From Rhodococcus rhodochrous (GTDB taxonomy: Bacteria; Actinomycetota; Actinomycetes; Mycobacteriales; Mycobacteriaceae): a DNA stretch of 64,000 bases. Both the position numbers and the translations under genes were made by a program. Under the pieces are notes generated by a model that worked only from the letters and a program-made list of their open reading frames with translations, did no database searches and was not told the DNA's origin. The DNA lies in NCBI RefSeq assembly GCF_900187265.1, contig NZ_LT906450.1, positions 1,541,444 to 1,605,443 on the forward strand, read 5' to 3'. Below, piece by piece: positions 1 through 9,758 of the stretch (the first letter of the stretch is position 1; each line of letters starts with the position of its first letter).

Positions 1-821
1 CGGCGCGGCAGACCGTCGTGCACTCGCCGCTGCACTACGCCCAGGGCGTCCGCGCCGTGCGCCGCGACCGACGCGACGGCCTGCATCTCGAGATCGAACA
101 ACGCGAGGCGCTGTTCGCCGCACTGCAACGCACCCCGGCACCCCTGCCCGTCACGCCCGTCGAGCAGGCCCGGGTAGTGGTGCTCGGTGTCGCCGTCGAC
201 CGCGTGGGTCGCTGGTCCGAACGCACCCCGCTGGCCGAGACGGGGCGTCGCGTCGCCGAACGGCTCGGACGCGAGGTGTCCTCCGGTGACGACCGCTTCG
301 TCGACCGCTACGACACCCTGCTCTTCCTCGCCGGTTCCCTGTACGACCGCATCGAGGCGTCGGCGGCGTGGCGTTCGGAGTACTTCGAGGTCCAACGAGC
401 CCAGCTCGATCTCGCCGAGGAGCTCACCCAGATCGCGGTGGACACCGTCGCCCTGCGCGACCTGCTCGACGAGTTGCAGTCCGCGATCCGATCGGCGCTC
501 GAGGCGCGGTCCGGTCTCGAATCCCGTGTGGCAGCGCTCGAACCGGTATGGGATCAGATCCTTGCGCGCGTCACCGCGCTCGCGCGCATCGGCGACCTGC
601 TCACGCGGGCGGAGGACCGTCTGCATCTCACACACATCGCGCAGCGGACCGCGAGTCTCGACCAGCGGATCGACGACCTGATCGGCAGGTCGGGCGTGCG
701 CGAGTTGTCTGCCGAGAACACCGATTTCGTCGGCGACCAGCTCGGCGCTGCAGCCGAACCGATGGTCGCGCTCCGCAGTGCTCTGTGGACGGACATCGCC
801 GAGCTCACCGCAAAGGAGTAA
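1..821 (+). CDS. Hypothetical protein, 5'-truncated by the window edge
   Basis: The reading frame is open to the first bases, so the gene probably begins upstream; the GTG at 18 is only the first in-frame start visible. The visible part (about 267 residues) has no motif I recognise. Its second half, from about residue 120, is Glu/Ala/Leu/Arg-rich with heptad-like spacing and suggests a long helix or coiled coil. There is no signal peptide or membrane segment in the visible part. It is followed by a lipoprotein and a ParA-type ATPase on the same strand and may belong to that group. Function unknown. Confidence 0.6.
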   Translation, partial: ARQTVVHSPLHYAQGVRAVRRDRRDGLHLEIEQREALFAALQRTPAPLPVTPVEQARVVVLGVAVDRVGRWSERTPLAETGRRVAERLGREVSSGDDRFVDRYDTLLFLAGSLYDRIEASAAWRSEYFEVQRAQLDLAEELTQIAVDTVALRDLLDELQSAIRSALEARSGLESRVAALEPVWDQILARVTALARIGDLLTRAEDRLHLTHIAQRTASLDQRIDDLIGRSGVRELSAENTDFVGDQLGAAAEPMVALRSALWTDIAELTAKE

Positions 822-973
822 CTCGGAGTTACTGTCATCTGTCACATCGATTCGGCTGCGCTTCGGGTCGTATCCCCGAACTCGTGGAAAGTGACCGTCT
901 TCACTGGTGCATTTGTCCGAACCGGTGGTAGCTTCCTCGCGTCCTATCGGGGGTCGATACACAGGGGGGCGCG

Positions 974-1432
974 GTGGCGTCGCGGTTCGTGCGTACGGGT
1001 TTTGCGCTGGCTGTCGCTGCGGCGCTGGGGGTCTCAGGTTGTTCGGGGGCGACGAGCGTGTCCGTCGTCGACGACCCGCAGCTCGAGGCCGAGTTCGAAT
1101 CGGTGCTCGTCTCCGGACAGTCCCGCACGCTCGGGGAGGTCGCGGCCGCAGCGGGTGTCGAGTCGTGGGACCGGATGTACTACTTCCGCGTCCCGGTGCT
1201 GATGAGCGAACTCAACCGCGTGATGCACACCCCCGGAGTCACCTGGCGGAACATGCCGGGATCCGATGCCGAAGGGCTCATCGTCTTCGTCTCGGAGGGG
1301 CAGATCGTGCGCGCGGTCGCCGACCGCGAGCCGCCGCTGTACCTGAGCGGTTTCGCGACCTCCGATTCGTACGTCACGCCCGACGAACTTGCCGGCATGC
1401 CCCGTCTCGCGGTCGAGTCGAGGGGCCGCTGA
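974..1432 (+). CDS. Small putative lipoprotein
   Basis: A 152-residue protein with a GTG start. The N-terminus is a lipoprotein signal: basic residues, a short hydrophobic alanine/valine stretch, then a lipobox ending VSGC at about residue 23, so the mature protein should be lipid-anchored outside the membrane. The remainder is soluble and I recognise no family. It stands alone between the upstream hypothetical gene and the ParA gene, with 95 bases before the latter. Function unknown. Confidence 0.7.
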   Translation: MASRFVRTGFALAVAAALGVSGCSGATSVSVVDDPQLEAEFESVLVSGQSRTLGEVAAAAGVESWDRMYYFRVPVLMSELNRVMHTPGVTWRNMPGSDAEGLIVFVSEGQIVRAVADREPPLYLSGFATSDSYVTPDELAGMPRLAVESRGR

Positions 1433-1527
1433 CTCGGCAGCTGCCACCCGGCTGCCTCGTATGTCCGCCTTCGGGTAGTTTTGCTCGCGATATCGAGTAA
1501 TGAATTTCTTTCCCGAAGAGGTGTGGG

Positions 1528-2385
1528 GTGGCACGGGTAATCGCGACGATCAACCTGAAAGGTGGCGTCGGCAAGACCACGACGACGGCCGCTCTGGGCG
1601 AATTCATGGCGGCGGAGTTCGGGCAGCGGGTGCTCATGATCGATCTCGACCCGCAGACCAACCTCACCACGATGATGGTGGGGGAGGAGCGCTGGCAGGA
1701 ACTGAACGAACTCGGTCTGACCCTCGCGACGCTCTTCCGTAAGGCGATCACGCCCCACGCCGACGCGTTCGACATCGAGAAGGCCGTCCAGAAGAACGTC
1801 TCGCCCGTGCGAGCGGTCCGTGATCTCGACCTGCTCGCGTCGTCGCTGGATCTCATGGACATCCAGGAGGGTCTCACCCACCAGCAGTACGCGGATCCCG
1901 GCTCGCACCGTCCCGTCGAGGTACTGCTCTCCGCTGTCCGGCCCATCGCCGACCGGTACGACTACATCCTCGTCGACTGCCCGCCGAATCTCGGGATCCT
2001 CACCCTCAACGGGTTGCGTCTCGCCGACGGTTATCTCATCCCGACGATTCCCGACATCCTGTCCACCTACGGAATTCCGCCGCTGCAGACCAAGATCCAG
2101 GAATTCGCGAAGCGGACCGGCCACACGGTGCGGGAGATCGGCCTCGTCATCACGAAGTACCGCAGTGCCTCGAATCTGCACCGCACGATCATCGAACAGC
2201 TCCAGCGCGATCCCCGGATCGCGAACGTCGTTCCCGCCTGGGTGCCCGAGGCCAATCAGATCGCGGCGTCCGCCGAGTTCGTGCCCTACGGCACGCTCAA
2301 GCGCAAGTACGGCAACACCGGTCAGTACGACGCACTGAGAATCCTCACCGAGACGATCATGATGAATGCGCAGGTGTACCTGTGA
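1528..2385 (+). CDS. ParA/Soj-family ATPase
   Basis: A 285-residue ATPase of the ParA/MinD (SIMIBI) class. The deviant Walker A motif KGGVGKTT lies at residues 11-18, the Walker A' region LMIDLDPQ at about 37-44, and a Walker B-type VDCPPN near 150. Such proteins form ATP-dependent dimers on DNA or membrane and position plasmids, chromosomes or protein complexes. The start is GTG at 1528, preceded by a purine-rich GAAGAGG. The stop overlaps the next gene's GTG (GTGA), so translation is probably coupled. There is no ParB gene or visible parS site beside it, so this is an orphan ParA whose cargo is unknown. Confidence 0.88.
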   Translation: MARVIATINLKGGVGKTTTTAALGEFMAAEFGQRVLMIDLDPQTNLTTMMVGEERWQELNELGLTLATLFRKAITPHADAFDIEKAVQKNVSPVRAVRDLDLLASSLDLMDIQEGLTHQQYADPGSHRPVEVLLSAVRPIADRYDYILVDCPPNLGILTLNGLRLADGYLIPTIPDILSTYGIPPLQTKIQEFAKRTGHTVREIGLVITKYRSASNLHRTIIEQLQRDPRIANVVPAWVPEANQIAASAEFVPYGTLKRKYGNTGQYDALRILTETIMMNAQVYL

Positions 2386-2894
2386 CGAATCCCGGCACCG
2401 ATACCGACATGGCACAGGCACGTCTACGGGTGCGCATCGGCGAGGCGAGCTCGGCGTTGCTCCGCCTCGACGAGGCGGCCCCCGGTACGGCCGGCGCGCT
2501 CGTCGCGCTCGTGCAGGTGATCGCCGACGAGGCGGCACGCACGCCGCGCTTCGCGAAGGCGCTCGCGGGAGCGCTGTCGGTCACCGCGGACCCGAGCGTT
2601 CCGGCCCCTGCCCCCGCCACTGCTGCGCGGCCCGCCGCGGCCCGAACCTCGCCACGTCGTAGCCGTCGCGCACCCGGGGCCTTCGACCCGTTCGCGGTGT
2701 ACCGCGAGAGCGGGGAGGCGACTCTGCGGGAGAGGCTGGCGTCCCTCGGGGTCGAACAGCTCAAGGACATCATCGCCGAGCACGCGATGGACTACGACAA
2801 ACTCGCGATGCGCTGGCGTACCCCCTCCAAGCTGCAGGACCGCATCGTCGAACGGGTCAAGGCGCTCACCACGAAGGGTGATGCTTTCCGGTGA
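2382..2894 (+). CDS. Hypothetical partner of the ParA-type ATPase
   Basis: A 170-residue protein whose GTG start overlaps the ParA stop by four bases, indicating a shared transcript and likely a joint function. It has an Ala-rich N-terminal helical part (about 1-65), a Pro/Ala/Arg-rich flexible linker (about 68-95), and a conserved-looking helical C-terminal domain (about 98-165). The last resembles small helix-extended-helix modules, but I cannot assign a family. It could be the adaptor or cargo-binding partner of the ATPase; that is inferred only from the overlap. Confidence 0.7.
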   Translation: MTNPGTDTDMAQARLRVRIGEASSALLRLDEAAPGTAGALVALVQVIADEAARTPRFAKALAGALSVTADPSVPAPAPATAARPAAARTSPRRSRRAPGAFDPFAVYRESGEATLRERLASLGVEQLKDIIAEHAMDYDKLAMRWRTPSKLQDRIVERVKALTTKGDAFR

Positions 2895-3039
2895 TCGGTC
2901 ACAGTCGGTTCTTCTTCTGCTCGTAGCAACGTATGGTCGCAGCAGACCTCCGGTCTCGACGAGACCGCGCAGGACGTGGGCACATCGAGCGTCGATCCCG
3001 AGTCACCGCTCGGTGTGCGCACCGAGAAGAGGAGTCGAT

Positions 3040-3765
3040 ATGGGGGACATCGTTCGACAGGGAGTCGTGGCCTTCGTGGCCGAGGTTCTGGCGCGCGGCG
3101 GCCGGGCCGAGCCGATCCCGGGACAGCGGGACGTCCGAGTGCGCGGTGCGGACGGATCGGAACGTGTGGTGAGGGTGTGCTCGACGGCGAGCGATCCGTG
3201 GCTCGCGCGACGCCGCGACGGGGTTCCCGCCGCCGACGGTGCAGGCGTGTCGCACTGGGTCTTCGTGGATCTCGCGCCCGCGGTACCGGAGTTCTACGTG
3301 GTGGACGCGGAGGACATCGAAGCGGGGATCGAGGAGGAGGTCGCGCTCTGGCTCGCCGACCGCCCCGGCCGCACCCCGACCGGCAGTCATCCCATCCAGC
3401 GCAGCAATGTCGTTCACGGTCAGGACAATTGGGATCTTCTCGGTCTCGACGTCGTCAAGGATCCTCGGCACGACGCAACGCCGGTGCCGGCAGCGGCCGT
3501 CCGCGTCGAACGTCCGGCCGCACCGGCGGTCACCGACCCCGAGACCGACGACGAACGGCTCGCGGTGGTCGCCGACATCGGGGGTTACCGCGTGCAGGGG
3601 CGCCTCGATCAGGCCTCCGGGACGCTCGAGATCACCCGGGGACCGATGGAGGGCCGCCGCTTCCCGGACGCCGCGGCAGCCGCACAGGCGCTCGCCACCT
3701 TCTTCGACGACCCCGAGACCGTTCCCGACGCCGATGCCTTCTGGCGGAGCGAGATCCTCAGGTGA
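3040..3765 (+). CDS. Hypothetical protein
   Basis: I chose the ATG at 3040 because a GAGAAGAGGAG ribosome-binding sequence precedes it; the frame is open further upstream but that part looks non-coding. The product has 241 residues. The first ~110 look like a compact alpha/beta domain with the pattern VFVDLAP...FYVVDAEDIEAG. A variable Pro/Ala/Val linker follows, then a small domain (about 175-230) resembling a short beta-sheet module. No signal peptide or transmembrane segment. Family not recognised. Confidence 0.7.
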   Translation: MGDIVRQGVVAFVAEVLARGGRAEPIPGQRDVRVRGADGSERVVRVCSTASDPWLARRRDGVPAADGAGVSHWVFVDLAPAVPEFYVVDAEDIEAGIEEEVALWLADRPGRTPTGSHPIQRSNVVHGQDNWDLLGLDVVKDPRHDATPVPAAAVRVERPAAPAVTDPETDDERLAVVADIGGYRVQGRLDQASGTLEITRGPMEGRRFPDAAAAAQALATFFDDPETVPDADAFWRSEILR

Positions 3766-3816
3766 GAACGCATGCCCGATAGCGACTTCGGCGAGAACTG
3801 AGGCAGCCGAGCAGCG

Positions 3817-5385
3817 TCAGGCCACGACGTACTTCTCGTTCTCGCGGACCCACAGCACGCCGTCGCCTGCTGTGGGTCCTTCCTTCTCGAGCGCGCGCTT
3901 GAGGATCTTGTTGGTGGCCGTGGTGGGCAGATCCGCCGCAATCCGTACGTATCTCGGCCACGCCTTGGGGGAGAGGTCGGCCTGCTCGGAGAGGAAATTC
4001 TCGAATTCCTCTGGGACTAGCGATGTCTCGTCGCGCAGCACGATTGCGGTCATGATCTGGTCGCCCACGTGGTCGTCGGGCACACCGTAGACGGCGACGC
4101 GGCTCAGCTGCGGCAGTCGTTGCAGGATCCGCTCGATGGGCGCGGCAGCGAGGTTCTCACCGTCCACCCGCATCCAGTCTGCGGTGCGACCGGCGAGGTA
4201 GATCCAGCCGTCCGCGTCCTTGTAGGCGAGATCTCCCGACCAGAACATGCCGCCACGAAGACATTCGTTCGTAGCGGCCTCGTCGTTGTAGTAGCCGGTG
4301 AAGAATCCGGCGCCCTGCGTGTTCACGAGCTGACCGACGGCCTTGTCGGCGTTGATCAGGGCGCCGTTGTCGTCGAACTCCGCGTGGGCACAGGGGGTGA
4401 GGGTCTCCGGATCGTAGACGTCGACCCCCGGCAGTCCTCGACCGATCGATCCGGGTGGGGTGCCTTCGTCGCGGGTGATGATCACCGCGGCCTCGGTCGA
4501 CCCGAAACCGTCCCAGACGGTGCAGTCGAAGCGTCGGCCGAACTCCTCGATGTCGCGGTCGGTGGCCTCGTTGCCGAACGCCACCCGGAGCGGGTTGTCG
4601 ATGTCGTCGGGTCGTTCGACGGTCGCCAGGATGTACGCGAGAGGCTTGCCGACGTAGTTCATGTAGGTCGCGCCGTAGCGGCGCACGTCGTCGAGGAAGT
4701 GCGAGGCGGAGAACGACGCCGGTGCCATCGCTGCACCGCTGCGCAGCGACACGCACCACCCGGCGAGGATCGCGTTGGAGTGGAACAACGGCATCGACAG
4801 GTAGACGACGTCGTCGCTCGTGATCGAGAACCGCGGGACGAGGGTGCCGCCCGAGAACAACACCATCATGTGGGCGAGCATCACAGGCTTCGGATCCCCG
4901 CTCGTCCCCGAGGTGAAGATCAGCATGAACGGGTCGGTCGGACCGACCTCCCGGTACGGCTCGAGCGGACCGGCCCCGTCGACGAGCGCCCGCCACTCGG
5001 GGCTCGCGACGTCGAAGACGGTGACGTCGCCGAGGTCGAGGCCGTCGAGCAGCGGGGCGTGCGCGGCGTCGGTCAGCAGGATCTGGCAGTCCGCCCGCAG
5101 GATGTCGCGTGCCAGTCCCTCGCCGCGTCGGGTGTTGTTGATGCCGACGAGCGGGAAGCCCGCGAGCCCGGCCCCGGCGATCGCGTGGAGGAAGGCGGGG
5201 GTGTTGCCGAGCAGTGCTCCGACGTGCACCGGCCTGTCGCGGTCCATCAGCGACAGGAGGGCTGCCGCCTGAGCGGACGCCTCCTGCAGGTGCTCACGCC
5301 AGGTCCACCTGCCGGTGTCGTGGACGATGGCCGCGGTGTCGTTCTCGAGCAGGTCGCGGAGTGCCTGCTGGACGGTCTCTGCCAT
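3817..5385 (-). CDS. Acyl-CoA synthetase, FadD17-like
   Basis: A 522-residue AMP-forming ligase that should activate a carboxylic acid to its acyl-CoA through an acyl-adenylate. The phosphate-binding motif TSGTSGDPK is at about 158-166, an adenine-binding DGFGSTE segment follows mid-protein, and the hinge region contains DWMRVDGEN. Stretches such as RRYGATYMNYVGKPLAYILAT resemble Mycobacterium tuberculosis FadD17 from memory. FadD17 is a KstR-regulated gene linked to steroid side-chain catabolism. The ATG at 5385 lies 53 bases after the hydrolase stop, so it is the third gene of a leftward operon with the hydrolase and flavin monooxygenase. The true substrate is unknown. Confidence 0.88.
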   Translation of the reverse strand: MAETVQQALRDLLENDTAAIVHDTGRWTWREHLQEASAQAAALLSLMDRDRPVHVGALLGNTPAFLHAIAGAGLAGFPLVGINNTRRGEGLARDILRADCQILLTDAAHAPLLDGLDLGDVTVFDVASPEWRALVDGAGPLEPYREVGPTDPFMLIFTSGTSGDPKPVMLAHMMVLFSGGTLVPRFSITSDDVVYLSMPLFHSNAILAGWCVSLRSGAAMAPASFSASHFLDDVRRYGATYMNYVGKPLAYILATVERPDDIDNPLRVAFGNEATDRDIEEFGRRFDCTVWDGFGSTEAAVIITRDEGTPPGSIGRGLPGVDVYDPETLTPCAHAEFDDNGALINADKAVGQLVNTQGAGFFTGYYNDEAATNECLRGGMFWSGDLAYKDADGWIYLAGRTADWMRVDGENLAAAPIERILQRLPQLSRVAVYGVPDDHVGDQIMTAIVLRDETSLVPEEFENFLSEQADLSPKAWPRYVRIAADLPTTATNKILKRALEKEGPTAGDGVLWVRENEKYVVA

Positions 5386-5438
5386 GGCTACCTCGGATGT
5401 GCGAAGGGAAGGGGTCCGGGAAGGCGGATCCCTCGGGG

Positions 5439-6347
5439 TTACTGCGCAGCGAGATGTCGGGTCAGGAAGTGGATCTGATGCTCTACGGCCCGGTCGAACC
5501 AGTCCTTGCCGGGCCAGACGTCGAAGTGGTCGCACGGATAGTGACGCACCTCGGCACGAGCGCGGAAGGCTGCACGCGCCGCGGCGTGCGGGGGAGCGCT
5601 GCGATCGAAGTCCGCGATCTGGACGAGAACCGGGCACGAGACGGACGACGCGTGTCGCGCGGGACGGTAGGTACCGAGAGACAGCACGACGTCGGCGTCG
5701 ATCTCGTTGCGCCAGGTCGGGCCGGCCAGGGAGAGATAGTCCTCGTGGTAGCCGTCCAGCGACAGGGCGGCGACCGTGCCGGGTGGTCCCACGATCGGGA
5801 TGGTGGTGGACGAGCCCCGCGCGACCGATCCCACCCGGCTGCGCACTCCGGCCGCCGTCGAACGGACGAGCGCGGAGGGAGCGTGATGACGGGCAGCGAG
5901 GACGCCTGCGGCCGGTCCGTCGACGAGCGGCGTCATGGACACGACGGCGGCAACGTCCCGGTCCTGTGCGGCGACGGACAGGACGTGTCCGCCCGACAAC
6001 GACACGCCCCACAGCACGGCACGACGGGGATCGGCGCAGTCCAGTCGCCGCGCGGTCGCGAGGGCTGCGCGGTAGTCGGCGATCTGTCCCGCGACGTCGA
6101 CGCGCTGACGGTCGGTGCCTCCGGACTCGCCGAATCCTCGGTAGTCGAAGGCGAGCACGTGCATGCCCGCGGCTGTGAACCGCTCGGCGAACGGGGCGAG
6201 CCCGGAGTCCTTCGTCCCGCCCAGACCGTGGGCCATGACCACGACCGGCGTCCCGTCGGCCCTGCCGGGAACGTCGGGTCCGGGAGTGAAGTGCCAGGCG
6301 TGGACCGTCTCGCCTCCGGAGGGGAAGGTCAGTGAACGCGGGTGCAC
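5439..6347 (-). CDS. Alpha/beta hydrolase
   Basis: A 302-residue cytoplasmic alpha/beta-hydrolase. The oxyanion-hole HGLGG lies near residue 33, the nucleophile elbow is GVSLSGG, and a late DHFD segment carries the probable catalytic His. The GTG start at 6347 is supported by an AAGGAGG seven bases upstream. It begins inside the 3' end of the flavin monooxygenase gene (19-base overlap), so the two are translationally linked. In an operon with a flavin monooxygenase and an acyl-CoA ligase it could cleave an ester or lactone made by oxidation, giving the acid for the ligase. That pathway is inference. Confidence 0.82.
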   Translation of the reverse strand: MHPRSLTFPSGGETVHAWHFTPGPDVPGRADGTPVVVMAHGLGGTKDSGLAPFAERFTAAGMHVLAFDYRGFGESGGTDRQRVDVAGQIADYRAALATARRLDCADPRRAVLWGVSLSGGHVLSVAAQDRDVAAVVSMTPLVDGPAAGVLAARHHAPSALVRSTAAGVRSRVGSVARGSSTTIPIVGPPGTVAALSLDGYHEDYLSLAGPTWRNEIDADVVLSLGTYRPARHASSVSCPVLVQIADFDRSAPPHAAARAAFRARAEVRHYPCDHFDVWPGKDWFDRAVEHQIHFLTRHLAAQ

Positions 6348-7681
6348 GAGGCGTCCTCCTTCGTTGCCCGGCCTGCGCGGGCGATTCCGGCCGGCATCTC
6401 GCGTGTCCGGATGTCGAACTCGTAGGCGAAATAGTCGAGCTGCTGCGTGTGCCGGGGGCGGTCGAGCATGTGCCCGGTGAACTTGCGCTGATCTTCGACG
6501 ATGATGCGGCGCATGTCGTCCTCGGACGGAAGGGCGTAGCGGCCGATCGCATAGGCCGCGATCAGTCGTGCCTGGCATTCGACGAACGGGAACAGGGTGG
6601 GCGTGGCCTGCGCGAAACCGGCGAACGCGAGGTCGGGGATCCCCGGCGCGAAGATCCGCTTGTACAGCGCGATGTGGTTGTCGGGAGCGCTGATGAACTC
6701 CGGATCGAAGAACGGGAAGGTGATGTTGTAGCCGGTCGCGTAGATGACGACGTCGAACTCCGCTGCGGTTCCGTCCACGAAGTGGACCGTGTGGCCGTCG
6801 AACCGTTCGATGTCGGGTTTCGCGACGATGTCGCCCGAGCCGAGGCGCAGCGGCAGTTCGACCGACTGCGTGGGGTGCGCCTCGAAGAACTTGTGGTTCG
6901 GAGTGGGCAGCCCGTACCGCTCGGGACGTCCCGACAGCAGTGGCTGGCCCCACTGCGCGATCTTCCGTTGCCACGACATCGGTATGTAGGGGACGGTGCG
7001 GTAGAACTTGTCGGCCGGCCGGCCCGCGATGTACTTCGGGACGATCCACGCACTCGAGCGCGTCGACAGCGTCACCTCGGTCTGCAACGCCTTCGACGAC
7101 AACTCCACGGCGATGTCGGCTGCGCTGTTGCCGAGCCCCACCACGAGGATGCGCTTGCCCGCGAAATCCATCGGGGTGCGCGGGTCGATGTAGTGGTGGG
7201 AGTGCAGCGACTCGCCGGCGAAGTGTCCGGGGAACTCCGGCACGCGGGGATCCCAATGGTGACCGTTGGCGACGACGAGGAACTCGAACGCGCGCGTGCT
7301 GCCGTCCTCGAGGTCGAGCTCCCACCCGCCTTCGGGTCGCCGTCGCGCGTGGCGGACGCCGTTACGGAACTCGATGTTCCCGCGCAGTCCGAAGACGTCG
7401 GTGTAGCCGTCGAGGTACTCCTTGATCTGTGTGTGGTGCGGGAAGTCGGGATAGGACTCCGGCATCGGGTAGTCCTTGAACGACAACTGGTGCTTCGACG
7501 TGTCGATGTGCAGTGAGCGGTACGCGCTGCTGTGGCCGTTGGGATTGCCGAACGCCCAGTTGCCGCCCACACGGTCGGAGCTCTCGAAGCAGGTGTAGGG
7601 CACCCCGTAGTCGCACAGCATCTTTCCGGCGGTCAACCCGCTGATACCGGCGCCGATGACCGCGGTGGTAGGTGCCGACAT
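6329..7681 (-). CDS. Flavin-containing monooxygenase
   Basis: A 450-residue class B flavin monooxygenase using FAD, NADPH and O2. The FAD-binding GAGISG is at 10-15, the NADPH-binding GLGNSA at 182-187, and between them FAGESLHSHHY (154-164) matches the FMO signature FxGxxxHxxxY/F. The Baeyer-Villiger form of this motif ends in Trp. ATG at 7681 follows AAGGGA. It is the first gene of a leftward operon with a hydrolase and a FadD17-like ligase; the mycobacterial mymA operon has a comparable grouping. A KstR-like operator lies about 70 bases upstream. Substrate unknown. Confidence 0.9.
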   Translation of the reverse strand: MSAPTTAVIGAGISGLTAGKMLCDYGVPYTCFESSDRVGGNWAFGNPNGHSSAYRSLHIDTSKHQLSFKDYPMPESYPDFPHHTQIKEYLDGYTDVFGLRGNIEFRNGVRHARRRPEGGWELDLEDGSTRAFEFLVVANGHHWDPRVPEFPGHFAGESLHSHHYIDPRTPMDFAGKRILVVGLGNSAADIAVELSSKALQTEVTLSTRSSAWIVPKYIAGRPADKFYRTVPYIPMSWQRKIAQWGQPLLSGRPERYGLPTPNHKFFEAHPTQSVELPLRLGSGDIVAKPDIERFDGHTVHFVDGTAAEFDVVIYATGYNITFPFFDPEFISAPDNHIALYKRIFAPGIPDLAFAGFAQATPTLFPFVECQARLIAAYAIGRYALPSEDDMRRIIVEDQRKFTGHMLDRPRHTQQLDYFAYEFDIRTREMPAGIARAGRATKEDASCTRVH

Positions 7682-7748
7682 GGTGTCCCTTCGACGCTGT
7701 GATGCAGGTGGTCCGGAGCGACGACCTGCAGTGACGACGGTCACAATG

Positions 7749-7762
7749 TAGAACACGTTCTC
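7749..7762. promoter_or_regulatory. KstR-like operator
   Basis: TAGAACACGTTCTC matches the published KstR motif TnnAACnnGTTnnA except at the last position, with GAAC/GTTC arms. It lies between the divergent monooxygenase operon and ctaD, nearer the former. KstR is the TetR-family repressor of sterol degradation genes in mycobacteria and rhodococci. The FadD17-like gene in the operon agrees with such control. Confidence 0.55.
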
Positions 7763-7950
7763 TTCCGTGTACACGGGACGTTCCGCTCGCCCGTCGTCGC
7801 GTCGCATTTCGGTCCGCGAACCCGGTGCGCGTGTGAGATGGAACGCCTACTCTGAGTTCACCTGCAGCATCGCGGGTGGTGATCGCCGCGCGCCGTCGAT
7901 CCCGTCCGCGCCGCACCGTTGCCGCCTTCCCGGCGGCTCGAGGAGGCCCG

Positions 7951-9699
7951 ATGAACGCGGTTGTCGCTCCCGTCAAGCCCACGCGGCCGTATCCGCCGCG
8001 GTACCACTCCAAGGGCGCGGTCCTCTACGACCTGATCACCACGACGGACCCGAAGAAGCTCGGGTTGATGTACATCTTCACCTCGTTCTCGTTCTTCCTG
8101 TTCGGCGGTGTGCTCGCCCTGCTGATGCGCGCGGAGCTGGCGGTGCCCGGTCTGCAGTTCCTGTCGAACGAGCAGTACAACCAGCTGTTCACCAATCACG
8201 GCGGCATCATGCTGCTGATGTACGCGACCCCGATCGTCTTCGGTTTCGCGAACTACATCCTGCCGCTGCAGATCGGTGCCCCCGACGTCGCTTTCCCGCG
8301 CCTGAACGCCTTCAGCTACTGGCTGTTCCTCTTCGGTGCGCTCACCGTGGCCTTCGGATTCATCACGCCCGGCGGTGCAGCCGACTTCGGCTGGACGTCC
8401 TACATGCCGCTCGCCGACGAGATCCATTCGCCGGGTATCGGCGGCAATCTGTGGTTCCTCGGCCTGATCGTCATGGGTCTCGGCACCATCCTCGGCGGCG
8501 TCAACATGATCACCACCGTGGTCTGTATGCGTGCACCGGGGATGACCATGTTCCGCATGCCCATCTTCACGTGGAACATCTTCATCACGATGATCCTCGT
8601 GCTCCTCGTCTTCCCCCTCCTCGCCGCGGCCTTCATGGGGGCTTTCGTCGACCGGGTGATCGGCGGCAACATCTACGACCCCGCGACCGGCGGCGTGCTG
8701 CTCTACCAACACCTGTTCTGGTTCTTCGGTCACCCCGAGGTGTACGTCATCGCGCTGCCGTTCTTCGGCATCGTGTCGGAGATCTTCCCGGTGTTCTCCC
8801 GTAAGCCGATCTTCGGATACAGCGGCCTCGTGTACGCGACCATCGCGATCGCCGCGTTGTCCATCGCGGTGTGGGCGCACCACATGTACGCCACCGGCGC
8901 GGTGCTGCTGCCGTACTTCTCGTTCATGACCTTCCTGATCGCCGTCCCGACCGGTGTGAAGTTCTTCAACTGGATCGGCACCATGTGGAAGGGCCAGATC
9001 ACCTTCGAGACACCGATGCTCTTCGCCGTCGGCTTCATCGTGACCTTCCTCTTCGGTGGCCTGACCGGCGTCATCCTCGCGAGCCCGCCGCTGGACTTCC
9101 ACCTGCACGACTCGTACTTCGTCGTCGCCCACTTCCACTACGTGCTCTTCGGTACCATCGTCTTCGCCACCTACGCCGGCATCTACTTCTGGTTCCCGAA
9201 GATGACCGGCAGGTTGATGGACGAGCAGCTCGGCCGCTGGCACTTCTGGCTGACCTTCGTCGGCTTCCACACCACCTTCCTGGTGCAGCACTGGCTCGGT
9301 AACGAGGGCATGCCCCGTCGCTACGCCGACTACCTGCCCTCGGACGGGTTCACGACGCTGAACACGATCTCGACGATCGGTGCCTTCGTCGTGGGCGCCT
9401 CGACCCTGCCGTTCGTGTGGAACGTCTTCAAGAGCTACCGCTACGGCCAGGTCGTCACGGTCGACGACCCGTGGGGCTACGGCAACTCGCTCGAATGGGC
9501 GACGACCTGCCCGCCGCCGCGGCACAACTTCTACGAGCTGCCGCGGATCCGCTCGGAGCGTCCCGCCTTCGAGCTGCACTATCCCGACATGGTCGAGCGG
9601 ATGCGTGCCGAGGCGCACGTGGGTCCGGGTAGCGACAAGCACGAGGTGAATGTGCTCGAAGGTGCCGACCGCACGCCGGGCGACGTCCCTCGTGAGTGA
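7951..9699 (+). CDS. ctaD: Cytochrome c oxidase subunit I
   Basis: A 582-residue haem-copper oxidase subunit I of the aa3 type with about 12 membrane segments. It reduces O2 to water and pumps protons. Visible signatures are the early haem a ligand region NHGGIML, the Cu-B/cross-link helix HPEVYV, the WAHHMY histidine pair, and [13 protein letters not shown] with ligands for haems a3 and a. The length matches actinobacterial CtaD. The ATG at 7951 has GAGGAGG just upstream; a longer frame from 7876 is less likely. No other oxidase subunit is adjacent, as is usual for actinobacterial ctaD. Confidence 0.97.
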   Translation: MNAVVAPVKPTRPYPPRYHSKGAVLYDLITTTDPKKLGLMYIFTSFSFFLFGGVLALLMRAELAVPGLQFLSNEQYNQLFTNHGGIMLLMYATPIVFGFANYILPLQIGAPDVAFPRLNAFSYWLFLFGALTVAFGFITPGGAADFGWTSYMPLADEIHSPGIGGNLWFLGLIVMGLGTILGGVNMITTVVCMRAPGMTMFRMPIFTWNIFITMILVLLVFPLLAAAFMGAFVDRVIGGNIYDPATGGVLLYQHLFWFFGHPEVYVIALPFFGIVSEIFPVFSRKPIFGYSGLVYATIAIAALSIAVWAHHMYATGAVLLPYFSFMTFLIAVPTGVKFFNWIGTMWKGQITFETPMLFAVGFIVTFLFGGLTGVILASPPLDFHLHDSYFVVAHFHYVLFGTIVFATYAGIYFWFPKMTGRLMDEQLGRWHFWLTFVGFHTTFLVQHWLGNEGMPRRYADYLPSDGFTTLNTISTIGAFVVGASTLPFVWNVFKSYRYGQVVTVDDPWGYGNSLEWATTCPPPRHNFYELPRIRSERPAFELHYPDMVERMRAEAHVGPGSDKHEVNVLEGADRTPGDVPRE

Positions 9700-9758
9700 T
9701 CGACCGGGATAGCCCCGCGCATCGAACGAACCCCGCCGAAGGACGGAGTCGAGCGAAC

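Noticed and set aside
3817-7325. Very long minus-strand open frames upstream of the FadD-like and hydrolase starts
   Set aside because: The extra parts are Arg/Pro-rich shadows of genes in other frames; family starts with good ribosome-binding sites lie further in.
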